A stretch of DNA of 64,000 nucleotides from Bacteroides sp. CAG:545 (GCA_000432515.1 HF996043.1:20164-84163), one strand, 5' to 3'; counted from the first letter of the stretch, positions 7,993-16,968 are shown. Made by a program: numbers and translations. The notes: a model not told the origin generated them from the sequence alone.

Positions 7993-10113
7993 ATGGCAAA
8001 AAGAGATCTTAGATTTACCAGAAATATCGGCATTATGGCGCATATCGATGCCGGTAAGACGACAACTTCAGAGCGTATCCTTTTCTATACGGGTAAGACC
8101 CACAAGATTGGAGAGGTGCACGATGGAGGCGCTACTATGGACTGGATGGTTCAGGAGCAGGAGCGTGGTATCACCATTACCTCTGCTGCAACCACCGCCT
8201 TCTGGCATTACAACGGGAATGTTTATCAGCTGAACCTTATCGACACTCCGGGCCACGTTGACTTCACTGTTGAGGTTGAACGTTCACTCCGTGTGCTCGA
8301 TGGTACTATCGCAACTTTCGATGCTGTCGGCAAAGTACAGCCGCAGTCTGAGACCGTATGGCGTCAGGCAGACAAATTCGGTGTGCCTAAAATCGCTTAC
8401 GTGAACAAGATGGACCGCGTCGGTGCGGACTTCCTCGGTTGCGTCAAGGATATCAAGGACAAACTTGGAGCAACTGCTGTTCCAATTTCCCTTCCTATCG
8501 GTTCAGAAGATAAATTTGTCGGTATCATTGACCTTATCGACAGAAAAGCCATCGAATACGAGGCAGACAACACCAAGCTTGTAAACTATCACGAGATTCC
8601 TATCCCTGAAGATATGAAGGGTGAGGTAGAGCTCTGGAGAGACAGACTTGTTGAGGCTGCTGCCGAGTGCGATGACGCTCTTATGGAAAAATACTTCGAG
8701 GATCCTGAGTCAGTAACAAGGGACGAAATCATCGCTGCTATCCGCAAGGGTACCATCGCCATGAAGATTGTTCCTGCCACCTGTGGTTCTTCATATAAGG
8801 ACAAGGGTGTCCAGTTCCTCCTCGATGCAGTTATCCGTTATCTGCCTTCACCTATCGACATCGGTGCTGTCAAAGGTACAGATCCGAAGACAGGTGAGGA
8901 TGTAAAGGTAGAACCAGATGCAAGCAAGCCGTTTGCAGGTCTTGTGTTCAAGATTGCTACTGATCCGTTCGTAGGCCGTCTTGCATACATCAGAGCTTAT
9001 CAGGGACATCTTGATGCAGGCTCTTATGTGCTCAACACACGTACCGGAAAGAAAGAGAGAGTTGCCCGTCTGTACCAGATGCACTCAAATCATCAGAACC
9101 CTATCGAGTTCGTTGAGGCAGGTGATATCTGTGCAGCAGTAGGTTTCAAGGACCTTCGTACAGGTGATACCATCTGCGCTGAAGATCATCCGGTTGTTCT
9201 TGAGGCTATGGAATTCCCGGATCCGGTTATCGGTATCGCTGTGGAGCCTAAGACTCAGTCAGACCTCGAGAAACTCGGTGTCGCTCTCGGCAAACTTGCT
9301 GAAGAGGACCCTACCTTCACAGTAAAATCAGACCACGAGACAGGTCAGACTGTCATCAGCGGTATGGGTGAGCTTCACCTCGATATCATTGTTGACCGTC
9401 TTCGTCGTGAGTTCGGTGTTGAGATTAACCAGGGTGCTCCTCAGGTTAACTACAAAGAGGCTATCACCTCTACTGTTCAGCATCGTGAGCTCTTCAAGAA
9501 GCAGACTGGTGGTCGTGGTAAGTTCGCAGACATCATCGTTGAAATCGGCCCTGCAGATGAGGGCGTTACCGGACTTCAGTTCGATAATCAGGTCAAGGGT
9601 GGTAACGTGCCTAAGGAATACGTTCCTTGCGTACAGAAAGGATTCGAATCAGCTATGGCCAATGGTGTTCTCGCCGGCTATGAGGTTCCTTCCCTCAAGG
9701 TTACCCTTCTCGATGGTTCATACCATCCGGTGGACTCTGACCAGCTTTCATTCGAGATTTGTGCCCGCAACGCATTCCGTCACGCTTGCCCTAAAGCGCA
9801 TCCGGTTCTCCTCGAGCCTATCATGAGCCTTGAGGTTGTTACTCCGGAAGAGTACATGGGTGACATCGTCGGTGACCTTAACCGTCGTAGAGGCCAGATC
9901 AATGCAATGGATTCTACCGCCAACGGCGCAAGAATCATCAAGGCATTCGTTCCGCTTTCAGAGCAGTTCGGTTATGTGACTGTCCTCAGAACCCTTTCTT
10001 CTGGTCGTGCTACCAGCACAATGACTTTCGACCACTATTCAGAGGTTCCTGCTAGCTTGGCTAAGGAAGTTATCGAGAAGAGCGGTTACAAGGCATCCGA
10101 TGACGACGAATAA
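7993..10113 (+). CDS. fusA: Elongation factor G
   Basis: A 706-residue translational GTPase. G1 is AHIDAGKTT near residue 17, G2 is the RGITI region, G3 is DTPGHVDF and G4 is NKMD; domains II-V follow at normal length, ending in an acidic DDDE tail. EF-G moves tRNA and mRNA through the ribosome after peptide bond formation. It sits between rpsG and rpsJ. Only one copy of the CATTGAC heptamer, found elsewhere at high density, was seen in this gene. Confidence 0.99.
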   Translation: MAKRDLRFTRNIGIMAHIDAGKTTTSERILFYTGKTHKIGEVHDGGATMDWMVQEQERGITITSAATTAFWHYNGNVYQLNLIDTPGHVDFTVEVERSLRVLDGTIATFDAVGKVQPQSETVWRQADKFGVPKIAYVNKMDRVGADFLGCVKDIKDKLGATAVPISLPIGSEDKFVGIIDLIDRKAIEYEADNTKLVNYHEIPIPEDMKGEVELWRDRLVEAAAECDDALMEKYFEDPESVTRDEIIAAIRKGTIAMKIVPATCGSSYKDKGVQFLLDAVIRYLPSPIDIGAVKGTDPKTGEDVKVEPDASKPFAGLVFKIATDPFVGRLAYIRAYQGHLDAGSYVLNTRTGKKERVARLYQMHSNHQNPIEFVEAGDICAAVGFKDLRTGDTICAEDHPVVLEAMEFPDPVIGIAVEPKTQSDLEKLGVALGKLAEEDPTFTVKSDHETGQTVISGMGELHLDIIVDRLRREFGVEINQGAPQVNYKEAITSTVQHRELFKKQTGGRGKFADIIVEIGPADEGVTGLQFDNQVKGGNVPKEYVPCVQKGFESAMANGVLAGYEVPSLKVTLLDGSYHPVDSDQLSFEICARNAFRHACPKAHPVLLEPIMSLEVVTPEEYMGDIVGDLNRRRGQINAMDSTANGARIIKAFVPLSEQFGYVTVLRTLSSGRATSTMTFDHYSEVPASLAKEVIEKSGYKASDDDE

Positions 10114-10139
10114 TTATTAACGGAAAAAAGAGTATTGAT

Positions 10140-10445
10140 ATGAGTCAGAAAATCAGAATAAAACTCAAATCATTCGATCATATGCTGCTTGACAAGTCAG
10201 CAAAGAAGATCGCTGAAACAGTGACTTCTACAGGCGCTAAGGTTTGCGGACCGATTCCTCTTCCTACAAGCACCAAGATTTTCACTGTGAACCGCTCCAC
10301 CTTCGTAAACAAGAAGTCTCGTGAGCAGTTTGAACTCAACTCTTACTGCAGACTCCTCGACATCGATGAGTCCAATGCAAAGACAGTCGATTCTCTTATG
10401 AAACTCGAACTGCCTTCAGGAGTAGAGGTTGAAATCAAAGTCTGA
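10140..10445 (+). CDS. rpsJ: 30S ribosomal protein S10
   Basis: A 101-residue S10 with IRIKLKSFDHMLLDKSA at the N-terminus and GPIPLPTSTKIFTVNRSTFVNKKSREQFE in the middle. S10 is a 30S head protein and also the NusE antitermination factor. In most relatives rplC, rplD and the rest of the S10 operon follow directly; here a tRNA gene and a repeat-filled spacer follow, so the cluster has been split. Confidence 0.98.
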   Translation: MSQKIRIKLKSFDHMLLDKSAKKIAETVTSTGAKVCGPIPLPTSTKIFTVNRSTFVNKKSREQFELNSYCRLLDIDESNAKTVDSLMKLELPSGVEVEIKV

Positions 10446-10475
10446 TAGAAATCAGCATCCCGGGTGCTGGAATTG

Positions 10476-10506
10476 TTTCGGAACTCGGGAAAAATAACTA
10501 TATTTG
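10476..10506 (+). promoter_or_regulatory. tRNA promoter with adjoining 16-bp palindrome
   Basis: TATATTTG at 10499-10506 is a -7 box, and TTTC at 10476-10479, 19 bases upstream, is a weak -33. The box shares its last G with a perfect palindrome, GCAAGACCGGTCTTGC (10506-10521), which would cover the transcription start. It could be an operator; no regulator is apparent. Confidence 0.55.
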
Positions 10507-10538
10507 CAAGACCGGTCTTGCACCGGTTTTGTAAATTT

Positions 10539-10613
10539 GGTCCCATAGCTCAGTTGGTTAGTAGCATCTGACTCATAATCAGAGGGTCACAGGTTCAAGC
10601 CCTGTTGGGACCA
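10539..10613 (+). tRNA. tRNA-Met (anticodon CAU)
   Basis: The acceptor stem pairs GGTCCCA (10539-10545) with TGGGACC (10606-10612). The anticodon loop reads CTCATAA with CAT at 10574-10576, and the T arm contains GGTTCAAGCC. No 3' CCA is encoded. It resembles elongator tRNA-Met; a lysidine-modified tRNA-Ile with the same anticodon is the alternative. The D arm carries one extra base compared with the common form. Confidence 0.85.
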
Positions 10614-10657
10614 CAAACAAAAAGAACTCACACTTTCGTGTGGGCTCTTTTTGTTTG
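10614..10657 (+). terminator. Terminator after tRNA-Met
   Basis: CAAACAAAAAGA (10614-10625) pairs with TCTTTTTGTTTG (10646-10657), and a further inner stem of about 7 bp closes on a TTTC loop. The inverted repeat also continues outward, since GGGACCA at the tRNA 3' end (10607-10613) is matched by TGGTCCC at 10658-10664. Confidence 0.8.
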
Positions 10658-11091
10658 TGGTCCCTTATGGGACTTCGTATTTCCCCCTCAGTCCCCCATT
10701 ACGGGGGAAGATTGCCCTCCGGGCAGTTCGTTTATTTAAGTTGGCTCTTTGTTTGTAGTCCCCTTCTGGGATATCGTCTATATATTGGGACTCTGTCCCA
10801 AGGGTTTTAAACCCTCCAACTCCCTTTTCAAGGGAGCGATCAGGGCCTACGGGCTTTCCATCGCCGCACGGCTTTCCCTGCCCGCCAACTCCGGCCCGGC
10901 ATCTGATGACCTGTCTCAATCCCCCTAACCCCCTTTTCAAGGGGGCACATCAGGCCTCCGTGCGCACCAGAGCTCATGCCACCGCTTCGCTGTTCTTTGG
11001 CCGGCATCTGATGATGCCTTGGTTCCCTAAAGAATTCCGTTAGACGGCCAGCTGCACTAAATTAAATATAGATAACCGAAGCCATTGTAGC
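10658..11091. repeat. Gene-free spacer of degenerate repeats
   Basis: No credible coding frame. Two units about 100 bases apart begin GGCTCTTT..GTTTGT.GTCCC (10643 and 10743). Pyrimidine/purine hairpins of the type CCCTTTTCAAGGG recur near 10828 and 10930, and CCGGCATCTGATGA occurs near 10896 and 11002. This looks like decayed dispersed repeats downstream of a tRNA gene. Confidence 0.6.
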
Positions 11092-11378
11092 CGGCAACAA
11101 GGTTGCCCCTGTGGGGACTTACCGCCCTCGGTACTAGAGGGAGGGACCCGCGAAGCGGGAGGGCCTGGTCCTCACAGGGGCTTCTTGTTGCCGTACACAC
11201 CTGGAGTTCAGCGGCACACTAAGTGCAACCTGTAAGTTGCTGAGTGATAGTTGTTTAGGCGTTTTCAGAGTTGCGAAAATACCAACTCTGAAAATGCCTA
11301 AAGTAGTGATAATTAGCGATTTACGCGCTGCGCCCCGTGTGTCCAACATTGGTAAACTTTTTTCGGGACTGGACAGCT
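11092..11378. repeat. Dispersed structured repeat, copy 1
   Basis: Three modules. Module A (11133-11193) holds TAGAGGGAGGGACC and GAAGCGGGAGGG, and is closed by a long imperfect inverted repeat: 11092-11101 plus 11105-11113 pair with 11173-11181 plus 11184-11193. Module B has a short stem (GCAAC 11225-11229 with GTTGC 11236-11240), then a 20-bp stem, 11254-11273 pairing with 11283-11302 across a 9-base loop. Module C (11351-11378) begins GGTAAACTTTTTTC. Copy 2 lies at 19151-19695 with B and C in swapped order. Confidence 0.75.
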
Positions 11379-11480
11379 CGGCTTTTTGGGAATGGGGTGG
11401 CGTCCAGCACACCCTTTCTTCTAAAAGGGATCTATCCTCGACAATCCTCCACAAATCTTTACCAACTTGTTTTTTAACGC
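11379..11480. other. Spacer without recognised features
   Basis: About 100 bases between the repeat and the stop of the Ig-like lipoprotein gene. No hairpin with a U tract or promoter box was found. Confidence 0.4.
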
Positions 11481-13913
11481 TTACTTATAATCTTTTTCGT
11501 AATATAATATGCGGCGCCGCGAGTTCCTGCCGGAGTTAGGACCATAGTATGTCTTAGACGACTTTCCGTTTTTGAAACTGAAATAGATGTAATAAGCGTA
11601 TTTTTTACCATTGGAATATATCCGGAATACCTTTGCCACACGAAGCGCTAAAGCACTGCCAGTCATATTTTCACAAAAAGCGGTATCATATTGCGCTTCG
11701 TCTATATACGGGTCTATTCCAAAAGGGTAATTGACCTTCGCTTCAATAGCTACGACATTGGCCATAGACTTGGTCGAATACGCCAGCTTGGTCATGTCAG
11801 GATTGCTGAAAGTCCATCCTAAATTAGGATCTTCTTTAAGATTGTCCTTGTGGGCAAACATTATATTGTAGGACTCTTTGTCGGTCTCCGAGAAAGAACG
11901 TAATGTGATGTCGTAATCTTCCATGCATCTGTAGCTCTTATTGTCAAACTCGAAGAAAACATAATCCCTGATATTGTCAACATCTATCGTGCTGTAGAAC
12001 GGGATTTTCTTCGTGGTCTTTCCGTCAGTGATTTTGACATGGAATGCCCCGGCAGCAGCTTTCCACGTGATCTTATAGTAATCATAATACTGAGAGAGAG
12101 TAAGCCTGTTGTTCTCTTTCAGGACATCACCATTGCTGAGATATTCCAGACTTGTTTTCACGCGGCCGGAATTCATGGTCTGGTCTGCTCCCGAAAGCTG
12201 CCATGGAGAAATCTTCTTCGTCTCCCCTGAAGAGTTATACCATATATATAATTCTATTTCGTTAATGGTGCGTATTCCTACCCATGGAATGTAAAAAGGT
12301 TCCTCCACTGAATTCCACTGTGGATATTTATCGTCATTTATTGAGAACCTGCAATCGGCTAAAGAGTATTTCTGGCTCAATTTATACTCTTTTGTCACTG
12401 TGCCGGATTTGTCTTTGACCGTGAGTGTCAACGGATCGCTGGCAAGCCTACATATCTTAGGCGTATAGACAACCTCAGTCGCGTAATCCGCGTAGCTGGT
12501 ATTACCTTCAAAATCCCATTTTCCCACGTAATTGGAATTGGAGAGTTTGAATTTGTATTCATGACCGATAAGAAGTTCATCACCATCTTTGAGCCGCGTG
12601 CCGTCTTCGTACATCACATAGATGTCGTCAGGGAAGACCTGCTCAGTCACATTGATTGTAAATGACATTGTTTTGCCTGTCTGGTCCGTCACTTTTACGG
12701 TAACAGGGCCGGTCTTGTCAGCGGTCGTCACTTTTGCATATTGTGACCAATACACATCTCCAGAATGCTTCAACGTGAGGGCATTCCCACTCTCGACACT
12801 CCACTTGACCTGATATCCGTCATCTACGTAGAAATACGCGCTGGTGTTCTTATCCATTCTGTAGGTGTCGCCGTTTCTTATAGTAGTAGATTTCGGTCCG
12901 CGCACAATCAGTTCGCCAGAGAATCCTTTAGCCTCTCTTGTCAATTTGAACTGTAATTTCCGCTCTGTCTCAAACTTTTTGTCGTATGCAGTGACAGTTA
13001 CGTCCGCAGTGCCGAAGCCGTCGCCGTTGTACATTGTATAAGCCGCACGCTTGTCAGTGGTCCCTTTAGGCAGAGGCCGGAACTCCTTGCAGATGGACTC
13101 ATTTGAGCAGGAAATGGTAACATCGTTGGATATGCTGATGTCCGGTCCTACGACGACAGTAATATCCGGATAGTAACTAGGATCGTAAGAATCTGAGGAA
13201 GGATAGATTTGGTCCCAGATGACTTCATCTCCATCCTTCAGTATGATGGTCTTATAACTACCGGCGGTGCGCTTATTATAACCGACAACCAGGCGGGACT
13301 CTATATCCCTGATGGCGACCTGGACAGTTTTGGTGCCGGCTTTCTCAGATTTGACGGTTATAGTCGTATTCCCTTTTTTCAGACCGGTAAAGACAGCCTT
13401 CCCTTCATCGAAAGACATCGACAGATATTCCGAATCGTATTCCCAGTCGAGAGACGCAGCATTGGCCTTTTCCGGCTCAATGGTCATTTCCAATACAGTT
13501 TCATATCCTATGTACAGGAACAATGTTTCCGGCACGGTAAAGGATGTTACCGGAACAGGCTTCACCGAGACGGTGACAGTCGTTTCAGCGTTTCCGCATT
13601 TGGCCGTGATGGTGGCATTGCCCGGCGCATAGGCCGTGACATATCCGTTCATCACGGTCGCCACGCTCTCATTGTCACTGCTCCATTCGAGTACAGCCGT
13701 GGTGAGTGCTTCTGAAGGTACTACATCGTACTGGATCAAGGCTCCGTCGCCCTGCGTCATGTCCAGATATCTGCTGTCCGGATTAACGATTATGATCTCG
13801 GTTACTGTGAGGTCATTCTTTTCGTTTTTGCGGCATCCCGGTATCAGTAATGCTGCAGCGGTGATGGCTGCGCCCAAGCGTATGAGTGTTCTGCTGATTC
13901 TGTGGACGTTCAT
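11481..13913 (-). CDS. Lipoprotein with bacterial Ig-like (Big_2) domains
   Basis: An 810-residue lipoprotein with lipobox cysteine Cys27 (IPGC) and a basic, acidic run after it. Two Big_2-type domains cover about residues 35-200 (SSDNESVATVMNGYVTAYAPGNATITAKC is a typical second half). The remaining 600 residues are beta-rich and I do not recognise a family. The C-terminus is basic (SGRNSRRRI). No catalytic motif is seen. It stands alone between the repeat region and nrdG, and none of the CATTGAC heptamers that mark the rest of the window occur in it, which fits recent acquisition. Carbohydrate or surface binding is a guess from the Ig-like folds. Confidence 0.75.
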   Translation of the reverse strand: MNVHRISRTLIRLGAAITAAALLIPGCRKNEKNDLTVTEIIIVNPDSRYLDMTQGDGALIQYDVVPSEALTTAVLEWSSDNESVATVMNGYVTAYAPGNATITAKCGNAETTVTVSVKPVPVTSFTVPETLFLYIGYETVLEMTIEPEKANAASLDWEYDSEYLSMSFDEGKAVFTGLKKGNTTITVKSEKAGTKTVQVAIRDIESRLVVGYNKRTAGSYKTIILKDGDEVIWDQIYPSSDSYDPSYYPDITVVVGPDISISNDVTISCSNESICKEFRPLPKGTTDKRAAYTMYNGDGFGTADVTVTAYDKKFETERKLQFKLTREAKGFSGELIVRGPKSTTIRNGDTYRMDKNTSAYFYVDDGYQVKWSVESGNALTLKHSGDVYWSQYAKVTTADKTGPVTVKVTDQTGKTMSFTINVTEQVFPDDIYVMYEDGTRLKDGDELLIGHEYKFKLSNSNYVGKWDFEGNTSYADYATEVVYTPKICRLASDPLTLTVKDKSGTVTKEYKLSQKYSLADCRFSINDDKYPQWNSVEEPFYIPWVGIRTINEIELYIWYNSSGETKKISPWQLSGADQTMNSGRVKTSLEYLSNGDVLKENNRLTLSQYYDYYKITWKAAAGAFHVKITDGKTTKKIPFYSTIDVDNIRDYVFFEFDNKSYRCMEDYDITLRSFSETDKESYNIMFAHKDNLKEDPNLGWTFSNPDMTKLAYSTKSMANVVAIEAKVNYPFGIDPYIDEAQYDTAFCENMTGSALALRVAKVFRIYSNGKKYAYYIYFSFKNGKSSKTYYGPNSGRNSRRRILYYEKDYK

Positions 13914-13980
13914 AGTATAAGTACGTATTAGAGTTCTACTTCAAATGAAATTTTAGTGTTGTTGCACAATGGCATCGCTG

Positions 13981-13988
13981 CAAATATA
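13981..13988 (-). promoter_or_regulatory. -7 promoter box for the Ig-like lipoprotein gene
   Basis: The minus strand reads TATATTTG, a full match, giving a leader of about 60 bases before the ATG at 13913. Confidence 0.5.
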
Positions 13989-14008
13989 GCCGAACAACGC
14001 AGAAAAAC

Positions 14009-14030
14009 ATATACGTAATTTTACGTATAT
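14009..14030. terminator. AT-rich perfect hairpin after nrdG
   Basis: ATATACGTAA (14009-14018) and TTACGTATAT (14021-14030) form a perfect 10-bp inverted repeat with a 2-base spacer, between the nrdG stop and the next promoter. It may end nrdDG transcription, or be an operator for the downstream lipoprotein. Confidence 0.45.
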
Positions 14031-14083
14031 TTTGCGTTTACAGGGCGAAAATCGCCAATATTTGCCATGATTTGCTGCTCCGT

Positions 14084-14605
14084 TTACTTGAACGGGATGA
14101 TTTTTACTGTGCCGGGAATCTCATCGTCTTCTTCCGGCGTGAGATGGATGATCCGCTGGTTCGAGCTGCCGCGGAAATGGAGTTGAGGGTCTTTCAATGC
14201 CTCGATGAAAGGGCCGTCCACGAGAACGTCAATGTATGGAAGGAGCATGGAAAGCCGCTCGTCCGCACGGATTTCTTCTATGGTGAATCCGGTCCAGCAC
14301 CAGATGGTCTTATTGGTTTCGGCCTTGATTCTCTTGGCCAATGCCGTGAATCCCTCCACCTGATAGAACGGGTCGCCTCCGCTGAACGAAACATTGCTGA
14401 ATTCGTCGTCGGTTATCACCTTCATCAGGTCATCGACGCTCATCTTGTGCCCGTTCTCGAATTTCCATGACTGCGGGTTATGGCAGCCGGGACAATGATG
14501 TCTGCATCCGGCACAATAAATGGAGGTGCGCAGGCCCGGGCCGTCAGCCATGGTCTGCTCCATCACCTCCATTATATACAGTTCCTCCATATTCCTGCAA
14601 AACAT
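14084..14605 (-). CDS. nrdG: Anaerobic ribonucleotide reductase activating protein
   Basis: A 173-residue radical SAM enzyme that installs the glycyl radical on NrdD. The 4Fe-4S motif CxxxCxxC is Cys34, Cys38 and Cys41 (CRHHCPGC), followed by the SAM-binding FSGGDPF segment. Length is normal for NrdG. It starts 17 bases after the nrdD stop and is clearly cotranscribed. An internal Met at residue 6 is an alternative start. The pair allows deoxynucleotide synthesis without oxygen. Confidence 0.95.
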   Translation of the reverse strand: MFCRNMEELYIMEVMEQTMADGPGLRTSIYCAGCRHHCPGCHNPQSWKFENGHKMSVDDLMKVITDDEFSNVSFSGGDPFYQVEGFTALAKRIKAETNKTIWCWTGFTIEEIRADERLSMLLPYIDVLVDGPFIEALKDPQLHFRGSSNQRIIHLTPEEDDEIPGTVKIIPFK

Positions 14606-14622
14606 AAATAACGCTGACCGCG

Positions 14623-16830
14623 TTATTTATGCACTACTCGATCTTTAAGCTCCGCGAGCTTCGCACTGTTCCAGCGGTTCGTCGTACCTACCAGGTAGCC
14701 CGTAATCCTCTGGAGCGTGTCGATGTTATGTCCGTGACAATGAGGACATTCCGTCAAGTTCTCACTCGCATCCTCATATCCGCAGTCAAGACACCTGTTG
14801 CGGTTGTGGTTTACGCTGCCGTAACCGATATTGTACTTGTCCATAAGGTCCACGATATTCATGATGGCCTCAGGATTGTGCGTAGCATCCCCGTCAATCT
14901 CCACATAGAATATATGTCCGCCCCTCTCAAGCTCATGATAAGGCCCTTCTATCTCTGCCTTATGCTTCGGAGTGCAATGGAAATAAACCGGAACGTGACT
15001 TGAATTCGTATAATAGTCCTTGTCCGTAACTCCCTTTATGATACCGAACTTCTTCTTGTCCATCTTCGTAAACCTTCCGGACAGACCTTCAGCAGGCGTT
15101 CCGAGCACACTGAAATTATGCTGGAACTTCTCGGAATAGCTATTTGCCTTGTCCCTGAAATATGTGACAATCCTGAGTCCGAGATTCTGCGCCTCGTCAG
15201 ACTCTCCGTGGTGCTTGCCGACAAGCGCGATAAGACACTCTGCCAGTCCGATGAAGCCGATGCCGAGAGTTCCCTGGTTTATCACTGATTCCACGGTGTC
15301 GTCAGGCGACAGGTTTTCGCTTCCGATCCACAATTTGCCCATCAGCAGCGGGAACTGCTTCTTCAGCGCAGTCTTCTGGAAATCAAATCTCTCGCACAAC
15401 TGCTGAGCAGTGATATCAAGCACTTTGTCCAGCTTGTTGAAAAACTCCTTGATCCTCTCGTCCTTGTCGCTGATACCCATACACTCGATAGCCAGACGGA
15501 CAATATTGACAGTCGTGAAACTCAGATTGCCTCGACCGATAGACGTCTTGGGACCGAACCTGTTTTCGAAGACCCTGGTCCGGCAGCCCATAGTGGCCAC
15601 TTCATGATGGAACCTGTACGGGTCATCCGCTTTCCAGTCGGGATCCTGGTTGAACGTGGCGTCAAGGTTCAGGAAATTAGGGAAGAAACGTCTCGCGGAA
15701 ACCTTGCAGGCGAACTTGTAGAGGTCATAGTTAGGGTCTTCCGGAAGATAGCTGACGCCCCTTTTCTTTTTCCATATCTGGATAGGGAAGATGGCGGTGC
15801 TGCCGTTTCCCACACCCTCGTAAGTGGTGTTCAGAATCTCCCTGATGATGCAACGTCCTTCGGCGGAAATATCAGTTCCATAGTTTATCGAACTGAATAC
15901 CACCTGGTTGCCTCCACGTGAATGGATGGTGTTCATGTTGTGCACGAATGCCTCCATAGCCTGATGTACGCGGCTGACAGTCATATTGATGGCATGCTGT
16001 TTCAGCCTCTCGTCGCCCTTTATTCCTACCAGATCACGCTTGATGTAGTCGTCGATTGGAGCATCCTTCAGATGGTCGAGGTCAATGCCTTCGAATGCGG
16101 CGAGCTTGTCGATTTCCTCCTTGTAGGTCTTCCTTACGTAAGGAGCCAGATAGAAGTCGAATGCCGGAATCGCCTGACCGCCATGCATTTCATTCTGGAC
16201 AGTCTCCATTGAAATACATGCAAGCACTGCTGCGGTCTCGATTCTCTTGGCCGGCCGTGACTCGCCGTGACCCGCGTGGAAGCCCTCGTCCAGGACCTTG
16301 TCGAGCGGGTGCTGGAGACAGGTCAGACTCTTGGTCGGGTAATAATCCTTGTCGTGAATATGGATATATCCTTTATAGACAGCCTCTTTTACATCCTCAG
16401 AAAGCAGACACTCATCCACATAGGTCTTCGTGGCCTCGGACGCGAACTTCATCATCATTCCCGCAGGCGTGTCAGCATTCATGTTGGCATTCTCACGAGT
16501 AATGTCATTGGCTTGAGCGTCAATGATTTCCTTGAAAATCTCGCAGGTCTTGGCCTTGCGCGCGAGATTTCGCTGGTTCCTGTATGCAATGTATTTCTTC
16601 GCGACCTCCTTGCGCGGACTTTTCATCAGCTCGAATTCTACGCAGTCCTGAATTTCCTCGACACCCATCTTTTCGGTGTCCTTCTTGGAGATGGCATCAG
16701 CAATCTTTGCGGCAAGGACAATGTCTTCGCCGTTTTCGGTCACATTCATGGCCTTGAGAATGGCCGCAACGATTTTCTGGTTGTTGAAGTCAACGAGACG
16801 TCCGTCCCGTTTGATTACATACTTGACCAT
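14623..16830 (-). CDS. nrdD: Anaerobic ribonucleoside-triphosphate reductase
   Basis: A 735-residue class III ribonucleotide reductase. An N-terminal ATP-cone (about residues 3-95) gives allosteric control. The C-terminal zinc site is Cys680, Cys683, Cys695 and Cys698, and the glycyl radical residue is Gly711 in RITGYLVG. It reduces NTPs to dNTPs using formate or a thiol system under anaerobic conditions. It is followed by nrdG and preceded by a consensus -7 box at 16908-16915. Confidence 0.97.
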   Translation of the reverse strand: MVKYVIKRDGRLVDFNNQKIVAAILKAMNVTENGEDIVLAAKIADAISKKDTEKMGVEEIQDCVEFELMKSPRKEVAKKYIAYRNQRNLARKAKTCEIFKEIIDAQANDITRENANMNADTPAGMMMKFASEATKTYVDECLLSEDVKEAVYKGYIHIHDKDYYPTKSLTCLQHPLDKVLDEGFHAGHGESRPAKRIETAAVLACISMETVQNEMHGGQAIPAFDFYLAPYVRKTYKEEIDKLAAFEGIDLDHLKDAPIDDYIKRDLVGIKGDERLKQHAINMTVSRVHQAMEAFVHNMNTIHSRGGNQVVFSSINYGTDISAEGRCIIREILNTTYEGVGNGSTAIFPIQIWKKKRGVSYLPEDPNYDLYKFACKVSARRFFPNFLNLDATFNQDPDWKADDPYRFHHEVATMGCRTRVFENRFGPKTSIGRGNLSFTTVNIVRLAIECMGISDKDERIKEFFNKLDKVLDITAQQLCERFDFQKTALKKQFPLLMGKLWIGSENLSPDDTVESVINQGTLGIGFIGLAECLIALVGKHHGESDEAQNLGLRIVTYFRDKANSYSEKFQHNFSVLGTPAEGLSGRFTKMDKKKFGIIKGVTDKDYYTNSSHVPVYFHCTPKHKAEIEGPYHELERGGHIFYVEIDGDATHNPEAIMNIVDLMDKYNIGYGSVNHNRNRCLDCGYEDASENLTECPHCHGHNIDTLQRITGYLVGTTNRWNSAKLAELKDRVVHK

Positions 16831-16907
16831 AATATTAGAGGTTTGTGTTATTTGTCGGTTTGCACTGTCTTGCAGGCTTTATAGGTCAGAGTGCAAGGCA
16901 GTTCTTA

Positions 16908-16915
16908 CAAAGATA
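16908..16915 (-). promoter_or_regulatory. -7 promoter box for nrdDG
   Basis: The minus strand reads TATCTTTG, the best form of the TAnnTTTG box, about 78 bases before the nrdD start. The leader has no obvious NrdR-type paired box. Confidence 0.6.
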
Positions 16916-16935
16916 GGAGATTTAACAAAGCGATA

Positions 16936-16968
16936 TCCGGTGCTGAAAGGAAAGTTTTCAACACCGGA
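16936..16968 (-). terminator. Hairpin terminator after the phosphopantetheinyl transferase gene
   Basis: TCCGGTGCTGAA (16936-16947) and TTCAACACCGGA (16957-16968) form a 12-bp stem with one G-U pair, lying 32 bases past the stop. The U tract after it is weak. Confidence 0.65.

Noticed and set aside
10665..10940. 91-codon minus-strand open frame in the repeat spacer
   Set aside because: It consists of translated repeat sequence rich in Gly and Arg, has no promoter or family pattern, and coincides with hairpins.
11134..11454. 106-codon minus frame whose C-terminal residues resemble those of the frame at 19153-19437
   Set aside because: The resemblance (VRTRPS then GPSL) comes from the shared DNA repeat, and the rest differs. 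This is a repeat read as protein, not a gene family.
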